This document shows positions 43,993 to 52,590 of a stretch of 64,000 bases of DNA, piece by piece (position 1 is the stretch's first letter; each line of letters starts with the position of its first letter). This stretch comes from Marinobacterium profundum. Lineage in GTDB: Bacteria > Pseudomonadota > Gammaproteobacteria > Pseudomonadales > Balneatricaceae. Below the pieces are notes generated by a model that was not told the DNA's origin, searched no databases, and saw only the letters and a program-made list of their open reading frames with translations. The stretch lies in NCBI RefSeq assembly GCF_001528745.1, contig NZ_BCNS01000098.1, positions 1 to 64,000 on the forward strand, written 5' to 3'. Both the position numbers and the translations under genes were made by a program.

Positions 43993-44838
43993 ATGCAATG
44001 GTTAACTGAACATAAACTGCCCCTGGGGGCCTGGATGGAGCATTTCGTTGAATGGCTCATCGCTAATGCGGCGGGCTTTTTCGATGCGATCTCAATGTCG
44101 CTTGAGTGGTTGATTCGCGCGATGGTGGAGGGTTTTCAGTGGTTTCCTCCCGCTGCACTTATTGTCATCACCGCTGCGCTGGCCTGGGGGCTGCATCGCA
44201 GCCTGGGGCTGGTGGTTTTTGTCGTCTGTGCCTTGCTGCTGATTCTTAACCAGGGCTATTGGCAGGAGATGCTGGAGACCTTTGTGCTGGTGCTCAGTGC
44301 CGCCTTTATCTGTGTGCTGCTGGGTGTGCCGCTGGGTATCCTGGCCGCCCACAAACCCTGGGTTTATGTACTGATGCGGCCGGTACTCGATCTTATGCAG
44401 ACCATCCCGACTTTCGTTTACCTGATTCCCACCCTGATTCTGTTTGGCCTTGGGGTTGTGCCGGGGCTGATTTCTACGGTGGTGTTTGCCATTGCCGCGC
44501 CCATCAGGTTGACCTATCTGGGCATTAGCCGGGTGCCTTCGGAGCTGATTGAAGCCGGCAAGGCGTTCGGCGCCACGCCGCTCAAGCTGCTGTTCAAGGT
44601 CGAACTGCCGGCGGCGCTGCCCAACATTACCGCAGGGGTTACCCAGTGCATCATGCTGTCGTTATCGATGGTTGTAGTGGCGGCGCTGGTTGGTGCCGAT
44701 GGCCTTGGCAAGCCCGTGATCAGGGCGCTGAATACCGTCGATATTGCCCAGGGCTTTGAAGCCGGGGTGGCGATTGTACTGGTCGCGATCATTCTGGATC
44801 GAATCTGCAAGCAACCCGGTGACAAGCAGGAGGTATAG
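43993..44838 (+). CDS. choW: Quaternary-ammonium ABC permease (ChoW/ProW-like)
   Basis: This 281-residue protein has about six or seven membrane helices and the permease EAA loop around SRVPSELIEAGKAFGATPLKLLFKVELPAALPNITAG. PVLDLMQTIPTFVYLIPTLILFGLGVVPG is characteristic of ProW/ChoW/OpuAB. It lies between the binding protein and ATPase genes, with 3 bp to the latter. Confidence 0.93.
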   Translation: MQWLTEHKLPLGAWMEHFVEWLIANAAGFFDAISMSLEWLIRAMVEGFQWFPPAALIVITAALAWGLHRSLGLVVFVVCALLLILNQGYWQEMLETFVLVLSAAFICVLLGVPLGILAAHKPWVYVLMRPVLDLMQTIPTFVYLIPTLILFGLGVVPGLISTVVFAIAAPIRLTYLGISRVPSELIEAGKAFGATPLKLLFKVELPAALPNITAGVTQCIMLSLSMVVVAALVGADGLGKPVIRALNTVDIAQGFEAGVAIVLVAIILDRICKQPGDKQEV

Positions 44839-44841
44839 GGC

Positions 44842-46041
44842 ATGGCGGCTATCAGTATTCGAAACCTGGATGTGGTGTTTGGAAAACGAGTATCCGACTC
44901 GCTGGCGCTGCTGGATCGGGGCATGAACCGGCAGCAGATAATCGAGCAAACCGGTGTCGTTGTGGGGGTGCACAATGCCAGCCTTGAGATTGGCAGTGGT
45001 GAAATCTGTGTACTGATGGGGTTGTCCGGTTCCGGCAAGTCCAGCTTGCTGCGGGCCATCAATGGCCTTAACAAGGTGTCCCGCGGAGAGCTGCTGATCG
45101 ATGACAAGGGTCAGACCGTCGATGTCGCATCCTGCCCGCCGGCTACGCTGCGCCATTTGCGGACCTGCCGTGTGTCCATGGTGTTTCAGCGCTTTGCACT
45201 TATGCCCTGGCTCACGGTTGAAGACAATGTCGCCTTCGGCCTGGAAATGCAGAACGAGAGCAAATCGGTGCGCAGGGCCAGAGCCCGGGAAAAGCTTGAA
45301 CTGGTGGGCCTGCTCGACTGGAAGGACAGCTACCCCCATGAGCTGTCCGGCGGCATGCAGCAGCGGGTTGGGCTGGCCCGTGCCTTTGCCATGGACAGCG
45401 ATATTCTGCTGATGGATGAGCCGTTCTCGGCGCTGGACCCGCTGATCCGTAATCAGCTGCAGGATGAGCTGCTTGAGCTGCAACGGCGTCTGAACAAGAC
45501 GATTGTCTTCGTCAGTCATGATCTGGATGAGGCGCTCAAGATCGGCACCCATATCGCCATCATGGACTCGGCGCGCATTATTCAGCATGGTCGGCCGGAG
45601 GATATAGTGCTGAATCCCTGCAACGATTATGTAAAAAATTTCGTGGCCCATACCAATCCGCTCAACGTACTGCGCGGCCGCTCCCTGATGACGGGCATGG
45701 ATGCGCTTGAGCGTCTGGATCAGAGAGTGTTGCTTAACAAGCAGGAAAATACCTGGCTGCAGTTGAATGAGGTCGGACAGTTGCTGGGCGCTGGGCGTCA
45801 TGAGCGGCCACTGCGCCTGCATGAGTGGACCGATGGCGACGGGATCAACGCTCTGGCGGAGGATACTCTGGTGGTGGCAAGCCCCGATATTTCAATGCGC
45901 GAGGCCATCGAGATTCGATATAAAACCGGGCACCCGATAGTACTCAGAGAGCACGAAAACCTGGTGGGTATCCTGAGTGACCGCGATTTTTATCACGCCT
46001 TGCTGGGCAAGCACTTTTCCTCGACGTCGATACCGGCCTGA
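44842..46041 (+). CDS. choV: Quaternary-ammonium ABC ATPase (ChoV/ProV-like)
   Basis: This 399-residue ATPase has Walker A GLSGSGKSS, a Q-loop (VFQRFALMPWLTV), signature LSGGMQQRVGLARA and Walker B ILLMDEPFSALDP. A C-terminal CBS-like region (REAIEIRYKTGHPIVLREHENLVGILSDRDF) may sense ionic strength or nucleotides. AGGAGG precedes the ATG. It completes the ChoXWV-type importer next to choline sulfatase. Confidence 0.93.
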   Translation: MAAISIRNLDVVFGKRVSDSLALLDRGMNRQQIIEQTGVVVGVHNASLEIGSGEICVLMGLSGSGKSSLLRAINGLNKVSRGELLIDDKGQTVDVASCPPATLRHLRTCRVSMVFQRFALMPWLTVEDNVAFGLEMQNESKSVRRARAREKLELVGLLDWKDSYPHELSGGMQQRVGLARAFAMDSDILLMDEPFSALDPLIRNQLQDELLELQRRLNKTIVFVSHDLDEALKIGTHIAIMDSARIIQHGRPEDIVLNPCNDYVKNFVAHTNPLNVLRGRSLMTGMDALERLDQRVLLNKQENTWLQLNEVGQLLGAGRHERPLRLHEWTDGDGINALAEDTLVVASPDISMREAIEIRYKTGHPIVLREHENLVGILSDRDFYHALLGKHFSSTSIPA

Positions 46042-46379
46042 GTTCCCTGGCAGGGGATTGTGTGAAAACGGCCCTTGCCTTAAAAAAACTGATGCATTTG
46101 GCCAGATATTCATCGTTTGAGCGCTCGGGTTAGCAGCGGTACAGTGAATTCAGATTTAAAACTGCTGGTTATTAATTTAAGGGTCTTTCAAGCTTACAAA
46201 ATATTTTCGTTAAAATTGATTTTCTTTATCTGTAAATATTAAAAGCAGTAATGGTCTTGCAGTGGATTAAAGATGCAATGTTTTATTGATATAAATAGTA
46301 ATTAAAAAATCTGAGGCACACCTCGGGCAATAACAAACGTCAGATTGGACGAATTATATCTACCGACAGGAGAATGATA
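46042..46379. other. A+T-rich upstream region of the Rieske-led operon
   Basis: This 338-bp gene-free stretch is strongly A+T-rich in 46140-46310, with a small GAGG/CCTC hairpin at 46313-46324. It probably carries the promoter of the eight-gene catabolic run. The ribosome site CAGGAGA at 46368-46374 is correctly spaced for the ATG at 46380. No transcription-factor site could be assigned. Confidence 0.5.
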
Positions 46380-47522
46380 ATGGGTGTGTATATTTCCGAT
46401 GCAGAGGTTCAGGCTGCCAAAGGCAGATATAATGAAACCGATCCGAGTGCTTCATATACATTGAATGCGCGCTGCTATACCGAACAGACATTTCTTGATG
46501 TAGAACGTGAAACGGTTTTCAAGCGTAGCTGGCAGTGGGTATGCCATGTTGAAAAAGTACGTAAGCTGGGTGCGTACTACGTGGCCGATGTGCAGGGTCA
46601 GAGTATTGCAATAGTACGGGATCGCAGCGGCGAACTGCGTGCGTTTTACAATGTCTGCAAGCATCGGGCGCACCATTTGCTGGAAGGTGAAGGCAAGGTG
46701 CGGGTCATGACTTGCCCGTACCACGCCTGGAGCTATAACCTGGACGGAAATCTGCGTAACGCCCCTCACACCGATGGCCTGGTGAATTTCGACATGGGAG
46801 ATATCTGCCTTGATCAGGTTAAGGTAGAAGAGTTCTGCGGCTTTATTTATATCAATCTGGATACCTCAGCTCAGCCCATGTCTGAGCTGACGGGAAATCT
46901 GGCGCAGGAAATCATGCAATATGCGCCTGATGTAAATGAACTGACGTTTTCCCGTCGCCTGAGTTTCGATATCAAGGCGAACTGGAAGAATGTGGTAGAC
47001 AATTTTCTGGAGTGCTACCACTGCCCCCACGCACACAAGGACTTCTGCACCCTGCTGCAGTTCGAGACCTACAAGGTCACCACCCATGGAATCTATTCGA
47101 GCCATATGGCCAAGGGTGCCAAGGGCGAAAACTCGGCCTACAGCGTAGCAGGCGGCGACTGTGATGATCATGCCGTATGGTGGCTGTGGCCCAATACCTG
47201 CCTGATGCGCTACCCCGGTCGGAATAATTTCCTGGTGCTTAACGTTATCCCTGTTGGGCCGGATCGCACCATCGAAACCTACGACTTTTACTTTGAAAAT
47301 CCCGAGCCCAACGAGCAGGAACAGCAGGCGATCGATTACATTCGTGATGTACTGCAGCAGGAAGATATTGATCTGGTTGAAAGCGTACAGCGTGGCATGA
47401 GTACGCCGGCGTTTGAAAGCGGCCGTATCGTCAATGATCCGGCAGGCTCTGGCTTGAGCGAGCATGCATTGCACCATTTCCACGGCCTTTTGCTGAATGC
47501 CTACAAAACAGCCGTTAAATAA
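46380..47522 (+). CDS. Rieske non-haem iron oxygenase of the CntA/YeaW quaternary-amine type
   Basis: This 380-residue oxygenase large subunit has Rieske ligands C93-x-H95 and C112-x-x-H115. The catalytic motif reads NFLECYHCPHAH, with iron ligands H214 and H219 and probable D329. A glutamate (E211) stands where most Rieske oxygenases have a bridging aspartate; this substitution is characteristic of carnitine monooxygenase CntA (E205 there). The C-terminus VESVQRG...SGLSEHALHHFH also matches YeaW. The reductase partner is encoded four genes downstream. Substrates may be carnitine, gamma-butyrobetaine, glycine betaine or another betaine. The ATG at 46380 is chosen for ribosome-site spacing over that at 46374. 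Confidence 0.88.
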   Translation: MGVYISDAEVQAAKGRYNETDPSASYTLNARCYTEQTFLDVERETVFKRSWQWVCHVEKVRKLGAYYVADVQGQSIAIVRDRSGELRAFYNVCKHRAHHLLEGEGKVRVMTCPYHAWSYNLDGNLRNAPHTDGLVNFDMGDICLDQVKVEEFCGFIYINLDTSAQPMSELTGNLAQEIMQYAPDVNELTFSRRLSFDIKANWKNVVDNFLECYHCPHAHKDFCTLLQFETYKVTTHGIYSSHMAKGAKGENSAYSVAGGDCDDHAVWWLWPNTCLMRYPGRNNFLVLNVIPVGPDRTIETYDFYFENPEPNEQEQQAIDYIRDVLQQEDIDLVESVQRGMSTPAFESGRIVNDPAGSGLSEHALHHFHGLLLNAYKTAVK

Positions 47523-47590
47523 CTGATTGCCTGGAGGGAATATCCTCCGGGTAAATACCTTCAAATATCCAATAAATAATGAGGTGACTT

Positions 47591-48355
47591 ATGAGTCAGG
47601 GACAACTGCGCGGAAAAATCGCTCTTGTAACCGGTGGGCGCGGCGGTATAGGTCGTGGAATTTGCGAGCGTTTCGCCAAGGAAGGTGCGACTGTTATTGC
47701 CGCAGATATCGCCCAGGGCGAAGGTGCGTTACCGGAGTCTGTTCATTATGAGCGGCTGGACGTTACCGATGAAGATAATGTTCATGCACTGATGCAGGCG
47801 CTAGGCGAAAAGTACGGAAAACTGGATATTCTGGTTAATGCCGCCGCGATAGAAATTGAAAAAACCATAGAAGAAACCTCGCTGCAAGACTGGAATAATA
47901 TTTTCGCTATTAACGTGACGGGCATGTTCCTGGTGTGTAAATACGCAGTGCCCTTTATGCGTTTGGCAGGCGGAGGTTCCATTATCAATTTTGGCTCCTA
48001 CGATGGCTTTATCGCTGACCCGAGCCTGGCTGCCTATTGTGCGACCAAAGGGGCCGTACATGCCCTGACCAAGGCCATGGCCTGTGATTACGGTCCGGAA
48101 AATATTCGCGTCAACGCGGTGTGCCCGGGTTTTATCGATACCCCGATGTTGCAGAGCTTTTTCGGCAGTTCCGGTGATATCGATACCCTCAAGGAAGAAG
48201 TGCGGCGTATTCATCCGATGCGCCGTTACGGTACGCCGGCGGATATCGCCAGCCTGGTCAATTGGCTGGCCGGTGATGAATCCGTCTATGCCAGCGGTCA
48301 GCTGTGGATTCTTGATGGCGGCCTGACCGCACAAGTTCAGCAAATGCGTCTGTAA
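47591..48355 (+). CDS. Short-chain dehydrogenase/reductase
   Basis: This 254-residue Rossmann enzyme has the NAD(P) motif TGGRGGIGRGI, NAAAIE, the catalytic serine in FGSYDG and the YxxxK motif (YCATK), and C-terminal ASGQLWILDGG. An aspartate (ADIAQ) after strand 2 favours NAD. It is the second gene of the Rieske-led run. A dehydrogenase for a hydroxylated betaine intermediate, for example a (S)-carnitine-type dehydrogenase, is a context-based guess. Confidence 0.9.
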   Translation: MSQGQLRGKIALVTGGRGGIGRGICERFAKEGATVIAADIAQGEGALPESVHYERLDVTDEDNVHALMQALGEKYGKLDILVNAAAIEIEKTIEETSLQDWNNIFAINVTGMFLVCKYAVPFMRLAGGGSIINFGSYDGFIADPSLAAYCATKGAVHALTKAMACDYGPENIRVNAVCPGFIDTPMLQSFFGSSGDIDTLKEEVRRIHPMRRYGTPADIASLVNWLAGDESVYASGQLWILDGGLTAQVQQMRL

Positions 48356-48369
48356 CGGGGACTACCGTC

Positions 48370-49299
48370 ATGCCTAATAGTGTCATTATTACCTGTGCGG
48401 TTACCGGCGGCATTCATACGCCGACCATGTCCAAGCACTTGCCCATTACGCCTGCACAGATTGCCGCAGAATCCATAGCAGCGGCCGAGGCCGGGGCCTC
48501 CATTATTCATCTGCATGCCCGTGATCCGGAAACCGGCCGGCCAACGCCGGACCCAAAAGTATTCATGCAGTTTCTGCCGGTGATCAAGCACAACTGTGAT
48601 GCGATCATCAACGTCTCGACCGGTGGCGGTCTGGGAATGACCCTGGAACAGCGCCTAGAAGCGGCATTGGTGACAAAGCCGGAAATGGCATCGCTGAACT
48701 CGGGCTCCATTAACTTTGGTATTTTTCCGCTGCTGCAAAAACACAATGAGTGGCAGCACAGCTGGGAGCCCGAATTCCTGAACATGACCCGGGATTTTGT
48801 CTTCAAGAATACCTTCAAGGATATCGAATACACCCTGCGGGAGCTCGGCGAAACCCACGGCACGCGGTTCGAGTTCGAATGCTACGACCTGGGACATCTC
48901 TATAACTTGGCGTACTTCGTCGAAAAGGGGCTGATCAGGCCGCCGTTCTTTATCCAGATGATCTACGGCATTTTGGGTGGCATGGGGGCAGACCCGGACA
49001 ACATGACCCACATGTACAGCGTCGCCAAGAAGCTGTTTGGTGACAGCTTCGAATGGTCTGTGCTGGCGGCCGGGCGCAATCAGATGCCGTTCGCGACCCA
49101 ATCGGCAATTATGGGCGGTAACGTGCGCGTCGGTCTGGAAGACAACCTTTACATAGGTGCCGGCCAGCTGGCGACCTCCAATGCCGAACAGGTTCTTAAA
49201 ATTCGTCGCATCGTCGAAGAGCTGGGCCTGCGGGTGGCCACGCCGGATGAAGCGCGCGAACGTCTGGGCCTCAAGGGCAAAGACCAGGTTGGATTTTGA
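48370..49299 (+). CDS. BKACE-family beta-keto acid cleavage enzyme (DUF849)
   Basis: This 309-residue TIM-barrel zinc enzyme has IITCAVTGGIHTPTMSKHLP, the zinc-binding HLHARD motif, NVSTGGGLGMT and the C-terminal GLEDNLYIGAGQLATSNAEQV. BKACEs cleave a beta-keto acid with acetyl-CoA to give acetoacetate plus a CoA thioester. In carnitine catabolism a BKACE turns 3-dehydrocarnitine into betainyl-CoA. A carnitine-dehydrogenase-like gene in the same run and a thioesterase nearby support that role. Confidence 0.9.
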   Translation: MPNSVIITCAVTGGIHTPTMSKHLPITPAQIAAESIAAAEAGASIIHLHARDPETGRPTPDPKVFMQFLPVIKHNCDAIINVSTGGGLGMTLEQRLEAALVTKPEMASLNSGSINFGIFPLLQKHNEWQHSWEPEFLNMTRDFVFKNTFKDIEYTLRELGETHGTRFEFECYDLGHLYNLAYFVEKGLIRPPFFIQMIYGILGGMGADPDNMTHMYSVAKKLFGDSFEWSVLAAGRNQMPFATQSAIMGGNVRVGLEDNLYIGAGQLATSNAEQVLKIRRIVEELGLRVATPDEARERLGLKGKDQVGF

Positions 49300-49322
49300 C
49301 AGGCGTTAACGGGAGCCGGAAC

Positions 49323-50750
49323 ATGCAAATAAAAAATCTGATCAACGGCGAGCTGGTCGCAGGTGAAGGGGACATCGTTCGGGTGCTGAACCCGGCAACG
49401 GGCGAGCTGATTATCGAGATCGCCGAGGCGACCCCTGCACAGGTGGATGCGGCGGTCGCCGCTGCCAAGGCGGCTTTTCCGGCCTGGTCCAGAACGACGC
49501 CCGCCGAGCGTTCGGCGCGGCTGCTGGCCCTGGCCGATGCGCTTGAGGCTCGCAAGGACGAGTTTGCAGAGCTGGAGTCGCTGAACAACGGCAAGCCGCT
49601 TGGTTCGGTCAAATCCGATGAAATACCCCTGGTTATTGATGTGTTCCGCTTTATGGCCGGTGCTGCCCGCTGTGTTACGGGCTCCAATGCCGGTGAATAC
49701 GTCGAGGGCTTTACCTCCATGATCCGGCGGGACCCGGTAGGTGTGGTGGGCTCCATTGCACCCTGGAACTACCCGCTGATGATGGCGGCCTGGAAGATTG
49801 CACCGGCACTGGCGGCAGGCTGCCCGCTGGTGCTCAAACCTTCCCAGATGACGCCGCTGACAACCCTGCGTCTGGCCGAGCTTGCCGCCGATATTTTCCC
49901 CAAAGGCGTGGTCAATGTGGTAGCCGGCCGTGGCGCGACCACCGGTGATGCCCTGATCAACAATCCGGATCTTGAACTGGTGTCACTCACCGGTGGCCCG
50001 GCAACAGCCAGCCGGATTCTGGAGGCCTCTGCGCGTAACATCATGCATACCCATATGGAACTGGGCGGCAAGGCGCCGGTGCTGGTGTTTGGTGATGCCG
50101 ATGTGCCGGCGGCGATAGAAACGCTGCGCGTAGCTGCGTTCTTTAATGCGGGTCAGGATTGTACTCAGCCCTGTCGCTTCTATGTCGAGGACAGCATCTA
50201 CGAAAACTTCGTGGCGGATCTGGCCCAGAGCGTGTCGTCAATCAAGCTGGGACAGCCTGGCGACCCCAGCGTGGAAATGGGTCCGGTGATTTCAGCCAGG
50301 CACCTGGAGCATGTCTCGGGATTCGTCGAGCGCGCTCGGGATCTGGCCCACACGGAGGTGGTAGCCGGCGGCTACAGGCTGCCGGGCAACGGCTTCTACT
50401 ATGCGCCGACGGTGATCGCCAATGCTCGTCCGCAGGATGAAATTGTGCAGAAGGAGGTGTTCGGCCCGGTGATTTCCATTACCCGTTTCAGCGGTATGGA
50501 AGAGGGCATCGCGCTGGCCAATGACAACGAATTCGGCCTGGCTTCGTCGGTCTGGACGCAGAACCTGGGCAAGGCCATGAGCGTGACGGCACAGCTGCGG
50601 TGCGGCATTACCTGGGTCAATACCCACGGGGTGGCTACCTCTGAAATGCCCCACGGCGGCATGAAGGCATCGGGGTATGGCAGTGATATGTCGGTGTATG
50701 CGCTGGAGGGCTACACCTCGGTGCGTCATGTGCAGATCGCCCACCTGTAA
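49323..50750 (+). CDS. NAD-dependent aldehyde dehydrogenase (PatD/YdcW-like)
   Basis: This 475-residue enzyme has GSIAPWNYPL, LVLKPSQMTPLT, SLTGGPATASRI, the ELGGKAP glutamate and the catalytic cysteine in NAGQDCTQPCRFYV. The gamma-aminobutyraldehyde dehydrogenase group fits best. Such enzymes accept 4-aminobutyraldehyde and trimethylaminobutyraldehyde. Here it could oxidise a semialdehyde from the Rieske step (malic semialdehyde for carnitine). The ATG at 49323 after GGGAG is preferred to an in-frame start 27 bp upstream. Confidence 0.9.
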   Translation: MQIKNLINGELVAGEGDIVRVLNPATGELIIEIAEATPAQVDAAVAAAKAAFPAWSRTTPAERSARLLALADALEARKDEFAELESLNNGKPLGSVKSDEIPLVIDVFRFMAGAARCVTGSNAGEYVEGFTSMIRRDPVGVVGSIAPWNYPLMMAAWKIAPALAAGCPLVLKPSQMTPLTTLRLAELAADIFPKGVVNVVAGRGATTGDALINNPDLELVSLTGGPATASRILEASARNIMHTHMELGGKAPVLVFGDADVPAAIETLRVAAFFNAGQDCTQPCRFYVEDSIYENFVADLAQSVSSIKLGQPGDPSVEMGPVISARHLEHVSGFVERARDLAHTEVVAGGYRLPGNGFYYAPTVIANARPQDEIVQKEVFGPVISITRFSGMEEGIALANDNEFGLASSVWTQNLGKAMSVTAQLRCGITWVNTHGVATSEMPHGGMKASGYGSDMSVYALEGYTSVRHVQIAHL

Positions 50751-50800
50751 CGCCAGTATGGCCAGGCGACGCCCTGGCCTGAATCGACGGAGGTCATAGT

Positions 50801-51778
50801 ATGTCGAATCCCACAAATACCCTGGACAGGCAGGAACTGCTTGTACGCGCCATCAAGGATGAAACGGCCCAGATTCGCAGCTTCGAGCTGGTGCTGGAAA
50901 GTGGCGAGCCGCTGCCGCCTTTTGAGGCGGGGGCGCACCTGGCGTTGCATCTGGGCAATGGCCTCACCCGGCAGTACTCGCTGTTCGATGCCCCGGGCAC
51001 GGGTTGCAGCTACCGCGTGGCGGTACTGAAGGATCGCGGCAGCCGGGGCGGCTCACGGTTCGTACATGATGCGCTCAAGGTGGGAGACCGCATCAGTGTG
51101 ACGGGCCCGAGCAACAACTTCCCGCTGGCAGACGATGCCACATCATCGGTGTTGATTGGCGGCGGCATCGGCGTGACACCCATCCTGTCCATGGCGCTGG
51201 AACTGCATCGCCAGGGGGCGGAGTTCGAGATGCACTACTGTGCCCGCAGTGCCACCGATGCGGCCTTCGTTGACTGGCTGCGCAGCGAGGCACCGTTCCG
51301 GGATCGGGTGCAGCTGCATTTTGATGGCGGTGATCCGGCCAAGGGGCTGAATGTCCACGCCTTGCTGGCAGATGTGATCGAAGGCCGGCACCTGTATTGC
51401 TGTGGCCCGGGCGGGCTGATGGATGCGGTGGAGGCCGCCTCTAGTCACTGGCCGGCCAAGGCGGTGCACTTTGAGCGTTTCAAGGCCTCTGTGGTGGCAA
51501 CGGCAGAAAACCAGCCCTTTAGCGTTTATCTGTCCCGCTCTGATCTGGAGCTTGAGGTGCCGGCGGACAAGTCTGTACTCAAGGTACTCAGGGAAAACGG
51601 ATTTGATATCAACACCCTGTGTGAAGAGGGCGTGTGTGGGTCCTGCCTCACGGATGTGCTGGAGGGGGAACCCGAACATCGGGATCAGATCCTGACCGCG
51701 GATGAAAAAAGCCTGAATGACGTGATGGCGGTGTGTTGCTCGCGGGCCATATCCAGCCGTCTTGTACTCGATCTTTAA
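50801..51778 (+). CDS. Oxygenase reductase: FMN/NAD(P)H domain plus plant-type 2Fe-2S ferredoxin (CntB/YeaX-like)
   Basis: This 325-residue protein is of the phthalate-dioxygenase-reductase type. The flavin-binding RQYSLFD lies near residue 57, the NAD(P)H region has GGGIGVTPILSM and CCGPGGLMDAVE, and the C-terminal ferredoxin has CEEGVCGSC plus a distal cysteine pair. It would pass electrons from NAD(P)H to the Rieske oxygenase encoded at the head of the operon. Confidence 0.92.
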   Translation: MSNPTNTLDRQELLVRAIKDETAQIRSFELVLESGEPLPPFEAGAHLALHLGNGLTRQYSLFDAPGTGCSYRVAVLKDRGSRGGSRFVHDALKVGDRISVTGPSNNFPLADDATSSVLIGGGIGVTPILSMALELHRQGAEFEMHYCARSATDAAFVDWLRSEAPFRDRVQLHFDGGDPAKGLNVHALLADVIEGRHLYCCGPGGLMDAVEAASSHWPAKAVHFERFKASVVATAENQPFSVYLSRSDLELEVPADKSVLKVLRENGFDINTLCEEGVCGSCLTDVLEGEPEHRDQILTADEKSLNDVMAVCCSRAISSRLVLDL

Positions 51779-51789
51779 GGGAGAAAAAC

Positions 51790-52554
51790 ATGTCAGCCTT
51801 GAATGGAAAAGTAGCAATAGTCACCGGTGGCGGCCGCGGTATTGGCCGTGCCGTGGTGGATCGGTATCTCGCCAATGGTGCCCAGGTACTGAGCTGTGGT
51901 CGCGGAAAACGACCGGCGGACCTGCCCGAGGCGGTGGTGTGGGTGCAGGCGGATCTGTCGCGCCTGGAAGATGTAAAGCGGGTGCGCAGCAGTGTGCTGG
52001 AGTCATTCGGCCGCGTGGACATTCTCGTCAATAACGCCGGTGTTCAGGTCGAGAAGACCGTCACCGAGACGACGGACGACGAATGGGACCTGGTGATGGG
52101 TGTCAATGCCAAGGCCGTCTTTCTGTGCTGTCGCGAGCTGATCAAGGATCTGGGTCATGCAGGGGCCGGTGTGATTATCAATCTGGGCTCCATCAGTGCC
52201 AATGTGGCCGACCCCAGTATGGCGATTTACAACGCCTCCAAGGCTTTCGTGCACGGCCTGACTCGCTCGATCGCGGTGGATCATGGCAAGGACGGCGTGC
52301 GCTGCAATGCCATTTGTCCGGGCTGGATCATGACGGAAATGGCCGAGGCTGGCTTTGATCTGGCGGCTAATCCGCAGGCTGCCAAACGCGATGCGCTGGC
52401 GCGCCATGCCGTCGGACGTTTTGGCAAGCCTGAGGATGTCGCGGGACTAGCGCTCTGGCTTGCATCCGATGACTCGGCCTATGCCAGTGGACAGATGTTC
52501 GTGATCGATGGCGGCCTGACGGCGGCATCCCCCCTGCAACCCGGCCTGTTTTAG
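51790..52554 (+). CDS. Short-chain dehydrogenase/reductase (second in the operon)
   Basis: This 254-residue Rossmann enzyme has TGGGRGIGRAV, NNAGVQ, serine in GSISANVADPS, YNASK and ASGQMFVIDGG. It starts at the ATG at 51790 after GGGAGAA; the longer frame overlaps the reductase gene. Two SDRs in the same run could act on opposite stereoisomers or on successive intermediates. Confidence 0.9.
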   Translation: MSALNGKVAIVTGGGRGIGRAVVDRYLANGAQVLSCGRGKRPADLPEAVVWVQADLSRLEDVKRVRSSVLESFGRVDILVNNAGVQVEKTVTETTDDEWDLVMGVNAKAVFLCCRELIKDLGHAGAGVIINLGSISANVADPSMAIYNASKAFVHGLTRSIAVDHGKDGVRCNAICPGWIMTEMAEAGFDLAANPQAAKRDALARHAVGRFGKPEDVAGLALWLASDDSAYASGQMFVIDGGLTAASPLQPGLF

Positions 52555-52590
52555 CAGAACGGCGCTTAACAACTGCATAAGAGGTACGCA

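Noticed and set aside
44662-45822. Minus-strand open frame of 386 codons opposite choW/choV
   Set aside because: It is antisense to clear ABC-transporter genes and has no recognisable domain.
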